DNA from: Ochromonas danica
Taxonomy: Eukaryota > Sar > Chrysophyceae > Chromulinales > Chromulinaceae
DNA: 64,000 bases
Reading direction: 5' to 3'
NCBI GenBank assembly: GCA_015146655.1
Contig: VKHL01000011.1
Location: forward strand, 67,819 to 131,818
In this document: piece by piece, positions 31,768-42,075 of the stretch
Layout of the letters: each line of letters begins with the position of its first letter
How positions within the stretch are numbered: the stretch's first letter is position 1
Translations under genes and position numbers: made by a program
The notes under the pieces: model-generated
Seen by the model: the letters and a program-made list of their open reading frames with translations, nothing else
Databases searched by the model: none
What the model was told of the DNA's origin: nothing

Positions 31768-33363
31768 ATGCATGTTACAAGGGTTGAGCCAGAACCTAAA
31801 TCAGTCAGTGTCATTGGCGCAGAAGAGACTGAAGTTCTTAAAACACGAGAGATCACCTCCTTGAAGTATGAAGCATCTCCCCTTCAAGTCTTCTTCATGG
31901 GTGTCGGTATTATCATAGGAGGGCAGTTTATGGATTGGAACGAAGCACTTATGATGGGATTGTGGGAATGTCTCATCTCGTTGACCGTCGTAGCCATAGG
32001 TTACGTTTGTTTGACCTTCTGTCTAGCTGAGATGGCTTCCATCCTTCCCTTTGCTGGAGGGTCATTTGGTTATGTGCGTTGTTCACTGGGTCCAAGAGTA
32101 GGCTATGATACAGGCCTATGTGAGAGCGTAGCCTACATTTTGTTCGTATCTGCTTCCCTGGATAGTGTCGATGAAATCATTCGTGCTGCTGCTGGTCTGT
32201 CTTCCACAGCTTCCTTTTATATTTACATAGCATTTTATGGTTTTGGAATACCTTTCATGTGCATCGGCGGACCTTGCATATGGTGGTGGAGTGTCGTATT
32301 CGCCATTGTCGCTCTAGCGCTGGTTGGTATATATTGCATTTCTAATATTCCCAACGACGATGTGATGTATTTTCCTTCGAACCAACACGTGGGTCAAAGC
32401 ATGATGAGCTATTTGCGCTGGTTTCCCCTGATGACCTGGTTCTTTAAAGGCATCGAGCCTCTCACCTTGGCCTGTAACAATGTGGACGAGCCTGGCAAGA
32501 AACTTCCCCGAGTGATGATCTCGGTTATTCTATTGATGGTGTTTACAGCTTTCTGCATCCTGTTGACCACAGGAAGCATTCCTCCATATGGCCCTGTAGA
32601 TCTTGCCGATTACCCACACTTCATGGCTTATGGCTTTTTTCAAGGGTTAAATATAACAAAACACAAGGCATTGGTGGGACTACTGGCACTGCCTCCAACC
32701 ATCGGGACTGCATATGGCTACATGTATGCCTTTGGTCAACAACTGCAGTCGATGGCCCAGTCTGGGCTATTGCCATCGTTCTTAAAGCGAACATGTGGAT
32801 CATATGATGCACCGTATGCAGCTGTTCTGACTGGATCGTTAATTAGCCTGGCTGTTCTTTTCATCTTGCATGTGACTGTGAATGACATCTCAGAGACTCT
32901 TTTTGGTATCTGTATGTTGAGCACGTGTATGGTGAACGTGTGTCTCTGCGCAGCGTTTGTGGTGTATCGACAACGCTACTCTGCACTAGAACACGAGTTT
33001 ACCAATCCCATGGGAATAGCTTCTGCTTGCATCGGCGCCTTGATATTTGCGTTTATTGCAGTGGCATTGGCATTCTTTCATCAGGATAATTATACAGCAG
33101 TGGTCTATTTCGTTGTCATCGTTGTTCTGGGAATATTGTATTATAACTTTGTTGCTAAGAAGACAGAGTGTTTCTCAAAAGAAGAACAAGAGAAGTTCTT
33201 CAAAGCCTACGTGTTGAATGCCAATGTGATCAAAAGACAGAATATGAAGAAGAAACTGAGGCACAACTCTGTGTCTCCTACGAGCAGAGATCGCTCGGGC
33301 AATAGATCTCATAGTATTCCAGCTGCATCAAGTCACAGCGAGTCGAATGCAATGGATCAATAG
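31768..33363 (+). CDS. Ethanolamine-permease-like APC transporter, copy 3 (intronless)
   Basis: An open frame of 531 codons from the Met at 31768 (MHVTRVEPEPKSVSVIGAEE); the frame is open further upstream but that part is unlike a protein start. The sequence holds the first APC helix with VFFMGVGIIIGGQFMDWNEA, then FCLAEMASILPFAGGSFGYV, the inner-gate stretch WFFKGIEPLTLACNNVDEPG and the shared C-terminal motif CFSKEEQEKFFKAYV. Twelve helices are expected. Known ethanolamine permeases have the same segment order. It differs from copies 1 and 2 by having no introns and a longer acidic N-terminus, so it is either an old separate paralog or an intron-free retrocopy. No poly-A tract follows the stop. 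Confidence 0.92.
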   Translation: MHVTRVEPEPKSVSVIGAEETEVLKTREITSLKYEASPLQVFFMGVGIIIGGQFMDWNEALMMGLWECLISLTVVAIGYVCLTFCLAEMASILPFAGGSFGYVRCSLGPRVGYDTGLCESVAYILFVSASLDSVDEIIRAAAGLSSTASFYIYIAFYGFGIPFMCIGGPCIWWWSVVFAIVALALVGIYCISNIPNDDVMYFPSNQHVGQSMMSYLRWFPLMTWFFKGIEPLTLACNNVDEPGKKLPRVMISVILLMVFTAFCILLTTGSIPPYGPVDLADYPHFMAYGFFQGLNITKHKALVGLLALPPTIGTAYGYMYAFGQQLQSMAQSGLLPSFLKRTCGSYDAPYAAVLTGSLISLAVLFILHVTVNDISETLFGICMLSTCMVNVCLCAAFVVYRQRYSALEHEFTNPMGIASACIGALIFAFIAVALAFFHQDNYTAVVYFVVIVVLGILYYNFVAKKTECFSKEEQEKFFKAYVLNANVIKRQNMKKKLRHNSVSPTSRDRSGNRSHSIPAASSHSESNAMDQ

Positions 33364-34085
33364 GAAGGGATCATTTCCAAAGCTTGAGAATTATATGTTT
33401 GTATGTGACTAGTTTATGCCAGCTGGCGTGACTGCATTGATGCATAAGGTGTATCAAAAGGTCTGGTGGACATCATCTTCCGCCTTTGATGATAATGTTG
33501 GTATCCGAATATTGTTCAGTATTGCCTTTCAAAGGCATTCGATGACAAGTTTCATTCGGTTAAGCGGTGAAAGCATTTCACACAATCTATAATATTGGAT
33601 ACCGACTTGAATGACGTCAGAGGAAAAGAGATTTTAATATCATTTTATTTGTGGAGAACTAGTGTTGAGTGGTGTTATAGAGTTTGTGTGGGTGATGCAA
33701 TCGATCAGCGCATTTGATGGTTTATTTATCTTGTCAAACACTGGTGAAGTAGAAAAGAGTTTGGTCATCGAAGTGATGTTTTGTTTCGAATATATTGTGT
33801 CCTGTTTGTAGAATTGTTGATTTGTTGATCATAATCGCAAAGCCACTCGGTTTTGTGCTTCATGTAGGTGGTAGGAGAGTTTATTATCTGTAAAAAAGAA
33901 GTAGTTAAGAGCTAGTCCAATACTGATTATATGTTTTGTACTGCATACTATAGTCTAATTGCCAATTGAGATGACCAGTTTGTTGTCAATCATTGCTCCC
34001 CACACAAGGTGTCAGTCTCCCACGCAATACTACTCCCAGTGGGATGTCTTTTCCAGAGACTTCTTTGTTTTTGAATGAGTCAGTC
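33364..34085. other. Intergenic stretch
   Basis: No gene seen. It separates permease copy 3 from the ArsA-type gene on the same strand and should hold the terminator of one and promoter of the other. Confidence 0.4.
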
Positions 34086-36506
34086 ATGAGGATTAAAGGA
34101 ACCACCTCTACGATCTATTTAAGATTGATTAGTCTTCTCTTATTGATGATGTTAACACCTTGCTTTCGATTGATCCCTTCTATCAAGAAGACATCATTGG
34201 GTTTCCAAACACTTTCTACTAGACTTCATGCAAGTTTAGTAGATCTCAATCGTCCACCCTCTTCTAGAACTTCAACCTCTGCTTATTCCTGGTCAAGTAT
34301 TGTTAAAGGTCAACCAACTCCGCAATTTGTCTTTGTTGGTGGGAAAGGTGGAGTTGGCAAGACAACAACAAGTTCAGCCATTGCCTTATCATTTGCAGAT
34401 AGTGGTTATCGTACATTAGTCGTCTCTACAGATCCTGCTCATTCTCTTGGAGATGCATTAGACGTCAACTTAAAGTCAGGAAGGATTGTTCCTATTCCCA
34501 CCGAGACGAATCTCTGGGCATTAGAGATTGACACAGAAGAAGCATTGGGAGATTTTCGACAAACTGTACAAGGTTTAACTGCTGAACGTCTATCACAATC
34601 ATTAGGTATCCCTAAAGATCTCCTTGATTCTCTTGGCTTAGAAGATCTAGCTAGTTTATTTACTAGTCCACCACCTGGTATTGATGAAATTGTTGGATTA
34701 ACAAGAATCTTTGCTTATGCTGATCCAAAACTACTAGAACAAGCTGGTATTACACAAAGATTTGATCGAATTGTGGTTGATACTGCACCTACAGGACATA
34801 CTTTACGTCTATTACAATTACCAACTTTCTTATCTAATCTAACTACAAAGTTAATACGATTTCGTAGTAAGATTATGGGAGCAATGGAAAGCTTTCAAAA
34901 TCTACTTGGTGGAGGAAATTCTGGTGCATCATCTCGAGCTAATGAACTATTAACTGCCTTGAATAAATTAGAAGGATTACAAGAAAATGTGGCTAGAGTA
35001 CGAGATATCTTGAAATCCAAAGATCAAACTCAATTTGTTGTTGTAACTATCCCTACACAATTAGCTGTTCTAGAAAGTCGTCGTTTAGTAACAAGTTTAC
35101 AAAAGGAGAAGATTGAAGTATCAACAATCTTATGTAATCAAGTGGTCCGATCTGATGCTGATCGAAACTTCTTAGATATGAGAGTGAAAGGTCAGAGAAG
35201 ATCATTGGCTGATTTGAAATCATTCTTAGCTCGCCGTGAAGGTGCAGGCAGAGGTATTCGATCATTAGAGGTCACGGAAGTACCTTATGTTGATACTGAA
35301 GTTACAGGGTTATATGGACTACGATTCTTTCATGCTTTAGCTCATAAACCAGTTGCTCGTACAGCCACCAATCCTCTGGATTCACGCAAGTTGACTATCT
35401 TTGGTGGTAAAGGTGGTGTAGGTAAGGCACTGTAAGTCCTGGTCTCTTCTTCTATAATAGGGCTATCTTTGTCTTTGTCTATAGGTAAAACAACATCTGC
35501 TGCTAGTTGGGCAGTGCGATTGAGTGACAGTGGATTCAAGACGTTGGTAGTCTCATCTGATCCTGCACATTCACTTGGCGATGCTTTGCAAACACCATTG
35601 ACAGGTAGTCCGCAATTACTAGATAGCACACCTGAAGGTGGGCAGCTATGGGCTATGGAGATCGATCCTGCTCGTGCTTTGGATGAGTTGAGAGATGTCC
35701 TGGGAGGAGGAGGTGCCAAGACAACAGCTAATGCCAACGATGGTCTACTCTCTGCTTTGGGTGGATTACCAGATTTGAAAGGCGAACTGACCAACCTACT
35801 CATTGATGTCAATGATCCTCCCCCTGGTACAGATGAGATTGTTGCCATGGCGAAAGTCATCTCCTTTCTCGATAGAGGCTTTGTCACTCCCAGTGGAAAA
35901 GTAGTTCAATTCGACCGTATTGTTCTTGATACAGCTCCAACAGGACATACATTACGTATGCTTGAGTTGCCAGCATTTCTGCAGAAGTTATTACAACGAT
36001 TTCGCAGAATCCGCGATAAAGCTGACTCCCTTGCTGGCATGTTTGGTAAAATGGAAGAGAATAATGGTAATGAAGCCAAGAAAGAAGATAAGCTTCAATC
36101 CTTTGAGGATCGCATGGCTCGACTGGAGAGTGTATTGCATAATGCCAAGGAGACAGAGTTTGCTGTGGTGACAATTCCAACTGATCTTGCTGTTGCCGAG
36201 ACACAACGTTTAGTGTCAGCTTTAGACAAAGACAACGTCCTTATTCGGAGAATTATTGTCAACCAGGTTGTGGCTGCTAATCTTGGAGAAGAAGGAAGTG
36301 AGACAGCTACTCATTATCTGGATAGAATTCGTCAAGGTCAAGCAATCTCTATCCGTGATTTACAGCAACTTGCTAATCAAGGTAGTGAACCTATCCCTCT
36401 GATCCAGGTACCTTACTTTGATATGGAAGTTCGTACAGTCTATGGCTTGCGAGCTGTCAGTCAAGCCATCTTTCGTCCTAAATCTGAGGGCACCCTTCAA
36501 AATTAA
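34086..36506 (+). CDS. Two-domain ArsA/GET3-type ATPase, probably plastid
   Basis: Exons 34086-35421 and 35485-36506 give 785 residues in two tandem ArsA domains. Domain 1 has the deviant Walker A GGKGGVGKTTT, switch I DPAHSLGDAL and switch II VDTAPTGHTLR; domain 2 has GGKGGVGKTT (formed across the intron), DPAHSLGDAL and LDTAPTGHTLR. Both are complete, so both could bind ATP. Starting at the third Met gives MRIKGTTSTIYLRLISLLLL, a signal peptide, followed by TPCFRLIPS: the cleavage-site Phe pattern of heterokont plastid proteins. Plants have a chloroplast GET3 (single domain, homodimer); a fused pair would be a built-in dimer. Tail-anchored protein handling or another chaperone role is likely; arsenite transport less so, as no arsB is near. 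Confidence 0.93.
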
Positions 36507-36578
36507 TACAAATACCTAACTAACTGTGTAAGTAATAAAACTCTAGCTAAAATTACAAACCGTTATCTGTTATGGTAT

Positions 36579-37829
36579 TCACGAGCTCAACAAGTTTATG
36601 ATACTAGTCCAACCCTTTTCTTTCGCTAAATCCAATGCAGTGCGTTGTTTGCTATCAAGAGCATTACAATCAAGACTAGGCTCTTGCAATAATCTTCGAA
36701 CAGCCCCTTCAGCTCCCATTTCCACAGCACTGTGTAAGGCTGTGCCTACATTAGGAGCGATGAGATTAAGTTGAATCTCTGGACAAGCTAATAGCAGATC
36801 CAACAAGTCAACTTTATCCCAAGCAGCAAATTTATGTAAAGCAGTGAGACCAAACATATCTTTTCCATTGATATTGTAAGGCATATCATTAGGACTTTTT
36901 AACCAAATGGCAAGTTGTTCACGATCACCAGGGAATTCTACAAACTTTGACAAAGCTGGCTTTGAAGTTATGGTGGTCGTCCTAGTTACATTAGTAGATA
37001 TGGCAGGAGGTGCAGTAGACAGGTTGACCATCTGCTGCACCTGTTGTACTGGCTGGTTATTGTCTCCCACAACAATAGCTACTGGTGCTGCTGGTGGTGC
37101 TCCTGGTGGTGTGAGAGACTGTGATGAAAGAGCATGAAGTGTTTCTATACGATCTTCAAACATTGTTCGTATTTTGATAATAGCTGGAGATTTACACTTA
37201 TTGGCCAACTTTTCTTGTAGTTTTGTATTTAGTTCTGCAGTGAGATTGATTCGTTTGATATCATTGTTGTTGTTGCTCTCCACTGTAGTGTCAGGAGTAG
37301 GGTTGTTAGTCATAACACTACTACTACTACCACCACTGCCATAACTATTGCTATTACTATTATTGGTAGTGATGGACTGTGCCTGTGTCAGTGGCTTAGA
37401 GGCATAGCGAGTTGACAGCAGGTCATCACCAATAAGATGAGTATGACCCATCTCTAACGCCACGTCAACAGCTGATCTTCCCCATTGGTCTAACAGAGTC
37501 TGATTGACTTCGCCTGGCAATAAGACAGACAACATCACTAGCTCACCACTGGCTGCCACTAGATGTAACACAGTCTCTTCCCAGACATTTCTAGCCTCTA
37601 GAAAACTGCGCATTTCCTTATAGTGTATGACAAGTTGACGAACGATGGCTAGACTGCCATGAGACACAGCAAGATGAAGAAGACTTTGTCTTTTCAAACT
37701 TGTTCGACTTTCTAATAGCCATGGGTTATCAGAGAGAACTTTCATAAGATCTTCATCTTTATCATGATGGATCAAGTGTGATAAGGAAGAGTATTCATCG
37801 TCAAGATCATTGGATGAGATTGAGATCAT
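36579..37829 (-). CDS. Ankyrin-repeat protein
   Basis: A single exon of 416 codons. N-terminal ankyrin repeats include SLLHLAVSHGSLAIVRQLV and TVLHLVAASGELVMLSVLLP then WGRSAVDVALEMGH; a second array at the C-terminus includes FGLTALHKFAAWDKVDLLDL, GTALHSAVEMGAEGAVRRLL and RTALDLAKEKGW. A Ser/Asn/Pro-rich linker with a short helix (AELNTKLQEKL) joins them. The C-terminal array has the arrangement seen in NUDC/ankyrin-domain or adenylate-kinase-linked ankyrin proteins, but no catalytic domain exists. Partner unknown. Shares a promoter of about 190 bases with the glyoxalase II gene. Confidence 0.85.
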   Translation of the reverse strand: MISISSNDLDDEYSSLSHLIHHDKDEDLMKVLSDNPWLLESRTSLKRQSLLHLAVSHGSLAIVRQLVIHYKEMRSFLEARNVWEETVLHLVAASGELVMLSVLLPGEVNQTLLDQWGRSAVDVALEMGHTHLIGDDLLSTRYASKPLTQAQSITTNNSNSNSYGSGGSSSSVMTNNPTPDTTVESNNNNDIKRINLTAELNTKLQEKLANKCKSPAIIKIRTMFEDRIETLHALSSQSLTPPGAPPAAPVAIVVGDNNQPVQQVQQMVNLSTAPPAISTNVTRTTTITSKPALSKFVEFPGDREQLAIWLKSPNDMPYNINGKDMFGLTALHKFAAWDKVDLLDLLLACPEIQLNLIAPNVGTALHSAVEMGAEGAVRRLLQEPSLDCNALDSKQRTALDLAKEKGWTSIINLLSS

Positions 37830-37875
37830 GATTATCGAAAGACGATGATTGATGTGGGATGAGAGTGGTGTGTAA

Positions 37876-37968
37876 TTACGTAACTACTTCAGAGAAAATA
37901 CGTAATTATTACTTGCGGGGGTGGAGAAGAAGCGAAATTACGTAACCAATTAGAGAGGAAATACGTAA
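37876..37968. promoter_or_regulatory. Four TACGTAA boxes in a bidirectional promoter
   Basis: TTACGTAA at 37876-37883, TACGTAATTA at 37899-37908, TTACGTAA at 37938-37945 and TACGTAA at 37962-37968, between the divergent starts at 37829 and 38019. The palindrome TTACGTAA is a known bZIP binding core in animals and fungi. Use by a bZIP factor here is inference. Confidence 0.6.
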
Positions 37969-38018
37969 TTGTTGATTAAGATGGTGGAGGTGAGGGTGAG
38001 AGAGAAGATCATCCATCT

Positions 38019-38969
38019 ATGGGAAGAGTTTGGAAGTCCATCACTTTACTCTCTCTTGGTAGTAGTCGACTCTTCACTGCTTTCACTTCATCACAATCGT
38101 CATCATTCACCACCGCAGCTGCTGCTACCATGTCATCTACTGGGAAGAAGCCTTGGCTAGGAAGTCACACAAATTCAGTGGCAGAAGTCTTCATGTTTCC
38201 CATGTTCAAAGATAACTATGGCTACCTACTCATTGAACCAGGTACAAGACGTGCAGCATGTATTGATCCTGGAGAAGGTCAAGCTGTATTAGAAGCAGTG
38301 AGAGAGTTGGATGTTGACCTGGTAGCTGCCTGGTGCACTCACAAACATGCTGACCATATTGGAGGTCTGTCTCTACTTCAACAAGCCATTCCTTCTTTAG
38401 AAGTGATTGCAAGCAAGTATGAAGAAGGTCCTTCATCTCCTAGTCGAACTGTTGAAGATTGTGAAATTTTCAGTTTTGGTCATCTTTCTGTGAAGATCTT
38501 TCATACACCATGTCATACACGTGGACATATTCTATACTATATCAATGACAATAATGGTGATAATGACGTCATGAATACCTCTAATAAGATACCTCTTCTC
38601 TTTTCAGGGGATACTTTATTTGTTGGTGGATGTGGTCGTTTCTTTGAAGGTACAGCAGCAGACATGTTGCATAATATGGACATCATCTCTACCTTACCAC
38701 CTCAGACACAAGTCTTCTGTGCTCATGAATATACTGAGAGTAATTATAAGTTCTTAGCTCATGTTCATCCTACCCTTTGTAGTGAGAAGTATGAGGAGGT
38801 GAAAGCTAAGCGACTAGCAGGAGAATCAACTGTTCCTTCTACTGTAGCAGAGGAATTGTCTTTTAACCTTTTCATGCAGTGTCATGATAAGAAGGTACAA
38901 GATCTCTTAGGTGCTCAGAATGCTGAAGATGCCATGAGATTACTGCGAGAGAGAAAGAATGCCTTCTAA
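38019..38969 (+). CDS. Glyoxalase II (hydroxyacylglutathione hydrolase)
   Basis: A single exon of 316 codons. It hydrolyses S-lactoylglutathione to lactate and glutathione, step two of methylglyoxal removal. The metallo-beta-lactamase core is complete: THKHADHIGG (metal ligands), CHTRGHILYY, SGDTLFVGGCGRFFEG and CAHEYTESNYKF. The Cys-His-Glu-Tyr-Thr block and the C-terminal helical region with KYEEVKAKRLAGESTVPST are typical of true glyoxalase II and bind glutathione. The first about 40 residues are Ser/Thr/Ala-rich with basic residues (MGRVWKSITLLSLGSSRLFT), probably a mitochondrial presequence; an internal Met at 38130 could give a cytosolic form. Confidence 0.95.
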   Translation: MGRVWKSITLLSLGSSRLFTAFTSSQSSSFTTAAAATMSSTGKKPWLGSHTNSVAEVFMFPMFKDNYGYLLIEPGTRRAACIDPGEGQAVLEAVRELDVDLVAAWCTHKHADHIGGLSLLQQAIPSLEVIASKYEEGPSSPSRTVEDCEIFSFGHLSVKIFHTPCHTRGHILYYINDNNGDNDVMNTSNKIPLLFSGDTLFVGGCGRFFEGTAADMLHNMDIISTLPPQTQVFCAHEYTESNYKFLAHVHPTLCSEKYEEVKAKRLAGESTVPSTVAEELSFNLFMQCHDKKVQDLLGAQNAEDAMRLLRERKNAF

Positions 38970-39254
38970 TTTAGCTAGACTACATGATGGATAGGATCTA
39001 AGTTAACAACCTTCGTGTTACTAGAAGTTACTATAGTTGTAAGTTCAATTTACTACTTCCTTCTTCTACTAAAAAAAGACTTCATGAATCCACTTAGTCT
39101 TTACTGTTTAATTAGTAAACACTTACTCTTTAACGACTAGATTAGTAATAAGTAATGCACGATATTTCTCTACCTGTGTCTTTATCTTTCTCTGGTCTGT
39201 GGTTTGGATATTTGTGGTGTTGGTTATTGCGACCTCATGATCATCTTGTTCTTG

Positions 39255-39574
39255 TTCATCTTTCAAATCGCTCATAACGACTTGTTCATCCTTCGCAAAT
39301 CAATTAAGGTTTTTGTCTTGTAATAAGGCCTAACTGCTATGTGGTTTGTTAGTGTTTCTTTACTTGGAGGTGTTGAGAGACATCAAAGAACCGAAATTGT
39401 GATCAGAAGGTGTGTTACGGCATGAGTGGCTCTGAGAGCACTCGTTGACCGAACCTCCTGTCTCTCAACACTACCAAGTAAGGAAACACCAACCAACTAT
39501 TCAGCAGTTAGGTCTCACAAGACAATTACCTTGATTGATTTGTGAAGTTACTGTGAGCGACTTGAAAGATGAAC
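39255..39574. mobile_element. Foldback MITE, non-autonomous DNA transposon
   Basis: Two arms of about 115-128 bases (39255-39382 and 39459-39574) are imperfect reverse complements around a 76-base centre. Matching pieces include GTTCATCTTTCAA with GTCGCTCA, GTCTTGT then CCTAACTGCT, and TTACTTGG then GTGTTGAGAGAC. The arms differ by scattered substitutions and small indels (roughly 80 percent alike by eye), so the element is not fresh. There is no coding capacity. Long inverted arms suggest a Mutator-like or foldback family. No target-site duplication was clear. The rest of 38970-39811 shows no gene. Confidence 0.8.
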
Positions 39575-39811
39575 TATGAACTAACGTTATGAACTCCGGA
39601 ACTCTTTTGATGGCATCAAAACGGTGAAAAACTCCGACACCACACTTTCATAGTTTCACAATACAAAACTATCAGTTTGAAATCTAACAATATGGTTTTG
39701 AAGTTTGTAGGGATGACATGTTAACTGTTGGTCATTCGGTCATTGGCTGTTAATTTCAGTTGATACAGTACTTGTGTATTATATATTACGGGTAATAGTT
39801 GCTGAGAAGTG

Positions 39812-41394
39812 ATGAGTGTTATCTTGCAGTTGTTACCTGAAGATATTCTTCATAGTATATATTCAGAATGGTTAGGATGGAAGGATTTAACTATGTTGGA
39901 TAGACTGTGTGGGGGAGAATATTCGAGAAGTGTGGTTGACTTCTCTGACTAACTTGAGGATATCACAAGCACATCACAGGAATGCTCTTTATAGTAAAGT
40001 GACGATATTCTATAAGTGGTTGGGGAGTCGTAATGTGTTCTGTGTGGAAGGGTTTCCTATTAGATTGGATATCGTGAAGGACTTAGTGAGAGGGTTAGAG
40101 ATGAAATCATTCTGTGCTACTCTTCGATCCATTGATATAATGAGATGGTCTTTTGATAGAAGATCCTCTGATGCTATTAATAGACGTGTGAAGAAGTATC
40201 TCCCTGTCTGTTTGAGTCATTGTCATAGTCTACAGGGGGTGGCTGTGTGGATGGATGGCAAGGATAATGATGTAGTCTTGTCAGTGTTAATAGAGCAGTT
40301 AAGAGAGAATTCTCTTGTCAAGATCTCTCTTCATGATATCGAAAGACCTCATGTGATGGTAATAGACTTCATCACAAAGCATGCCTCAAGTTCACCACTA
40401 TCGATAACGTAGACTTGGATTTCATTCTATCCACCCTTATTAAGAATCAGATCTGTCTGAGAGAGTTGACTATCATTTTAGGAGGAAAGCCTTTGCAAGG
40501 GATGTCTTGTTTAATATCCTATCTCTCATCCTCAGGAGGCTTATTGGAGGCTCTGAAAGTTAGCAGTCCAAAGTGGCCCTTCAATGTGGAAGAGGTTGCG
40601 GCCTCGGTTGGAACATCTTGTCCAAAGTTAACTCGTTTAGTATGTTGGTATCACCTATCATTCAGCATGGAGACTCTACGACGTCTTTATGAACAGTGTC
40701 CACATCTCCAGGATGTGTCTATTGGAAGTGTTGAGATAAATGGACAAAGAAAGTCTGTGTCAATCAGGGTGAAAGGCCACAATGAAGATTGGGCTATTTG
40801 TTTATCTCATGCATTGAGAAGAAGACAGTATAAGACAGTTACTTTGGATCTGAGAGAAGACTATAATCATCGAGTGGGGAATCTGAAGTCTATACTGGAG
40901 CCTTGCCATATTGAAGTAGATGTTGTTAACTTTGCGCAGCGCGCTTACAAATTTGAGACCTCCTTGATCTCCCTACTACAGGATCTTCCCCATTTGAATA
41001 CATTACACTTATTGCTAGCAAATTGGCATCCGTATACTGATGCTACTTTGGCAGCTATCTCAGAGCATGCGAATAGTCTGACGGAGTTGAGGTTGACTTG
41101 CAAGCACTTTACTGATAAGTCTATGAGTGAGTTGATCAAGACATGTCAGTTACTGAAGAGGTTAACCATCTGCTATGATGGGAGGGTCTCGAGGCAATAT
41201 CGAAACTTTCCAATCTAAACATGGTTAAGCTCAGTATAATTGGTGTTTCTGAAGAAACGTTGACTGGATTTTTGCTGGATGAGACGGTGGAGTGGTCTAC
41301 TGCTCTGAATGAAGGATCTATTATATCATATGATTATCATTTCTGTCCTAATTTCGATAATAAATCTCATCTCTGGGTCAAGCATTGTAAGTAA
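39812..41394 (+). pseudogene. F-box/LRR-like family member with frame breaks (copy D)
   Basis: Translation follows the intact relative at 56059-57681 from start to end. It opens QLLPEDILHSIYSEWLGWKD, then shifts frame after the G run near 39910 and continues GENIREVWLTSLTNLRIS. It shifts again near 40405 (after DFITKHASS, resuming VDLDFILSTLIKNQI) and near 41193 (resuming EAISKLSNLNMVKL), ending WVKHCK. Three frame changes in about 525 codons, with otherwise good protein similarity, point to a young pseudogene; errors in the assembly are the alternative. The encoded fold would be an N-terminal F-box-like helix set and LRR-like repeats. Confidence 0.72.
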
Positions 41395-42075
41395 TTAGAT
41401 GGACACAGTTTACGTCATTGTTTCGCTCCAAGGGTTGTTTTTACTACGTAGTATTATACGTAGAATAAGATTACATATCAAATGAAAGTAGTTGTAATAT
41501 AAGATTAGAACTCCTACTCTTGTACTGTATTTAGTAAAGTGTGACGAGTTCCAGTGTTTCAAATCTGAAAACCAAGTGCAACAAGTTTAACGCTCTTATC
41601 AACTACTCGATGATTATCTCCGTTCCAGTGTAAAGTGTTCTATACTATACTATTCTTGGTTAAGATAGTCTAGATATAGTTTTAGGGTAGAATTAGTATA
41701 GAGTAATACAAGTCAACTCTATGATGGTGTTATTAATGTCCTTCAATGTCACGGATAGAAAGTAGTGAGTCATCATATTGTTGATTGCAGTATTAAAGAC
41801 AGACACTCTGCTACTACTATGGTGCAGCGTATTGATACAGCAGATACAACAGTAGCTGCTGTTACCTCTTCCACTATCGTCACGTCGTCTATTTATTGTT
41901 TTGCTACTTTGTTTTGTCGTTAAATAGCATCTCATGGCAAAGAAGAAGAAGGATATAGTAGCTCTAAACTTACTACGAACTTTAGGGTAACTCACTTTAG
42001 GGTTTAGGGCTAACTAACGGCTAACCACCTACAGTACATTACATTGTGTCCCCTATGATCCAGTCTACAGGAGAT
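41395..42075. other. Intergenic stretch with TTTAGGG units
   Basis: No gene. TTTAGGG occurs at about 41982 and twice head to tail at about 41996-42009, a second telomere-like trace in the window. It otherwise looks like plain A/T-rich spacer between convergent units. Confidence 0.45.

Noticed and set aside
33993-34085. Longer start for the ArsA gene
   Set aside because: Extends from a non-ATG codon; starting at 34086 gives a proper signal peptide and plastid cleavage site.
39241-39600. Considered as a structured non-coding RNA because of the strong hairpin
   Set aside because: Arm length, sequence decay pattern and lack of conserved context fit a MITE better; no evidence of transcription.
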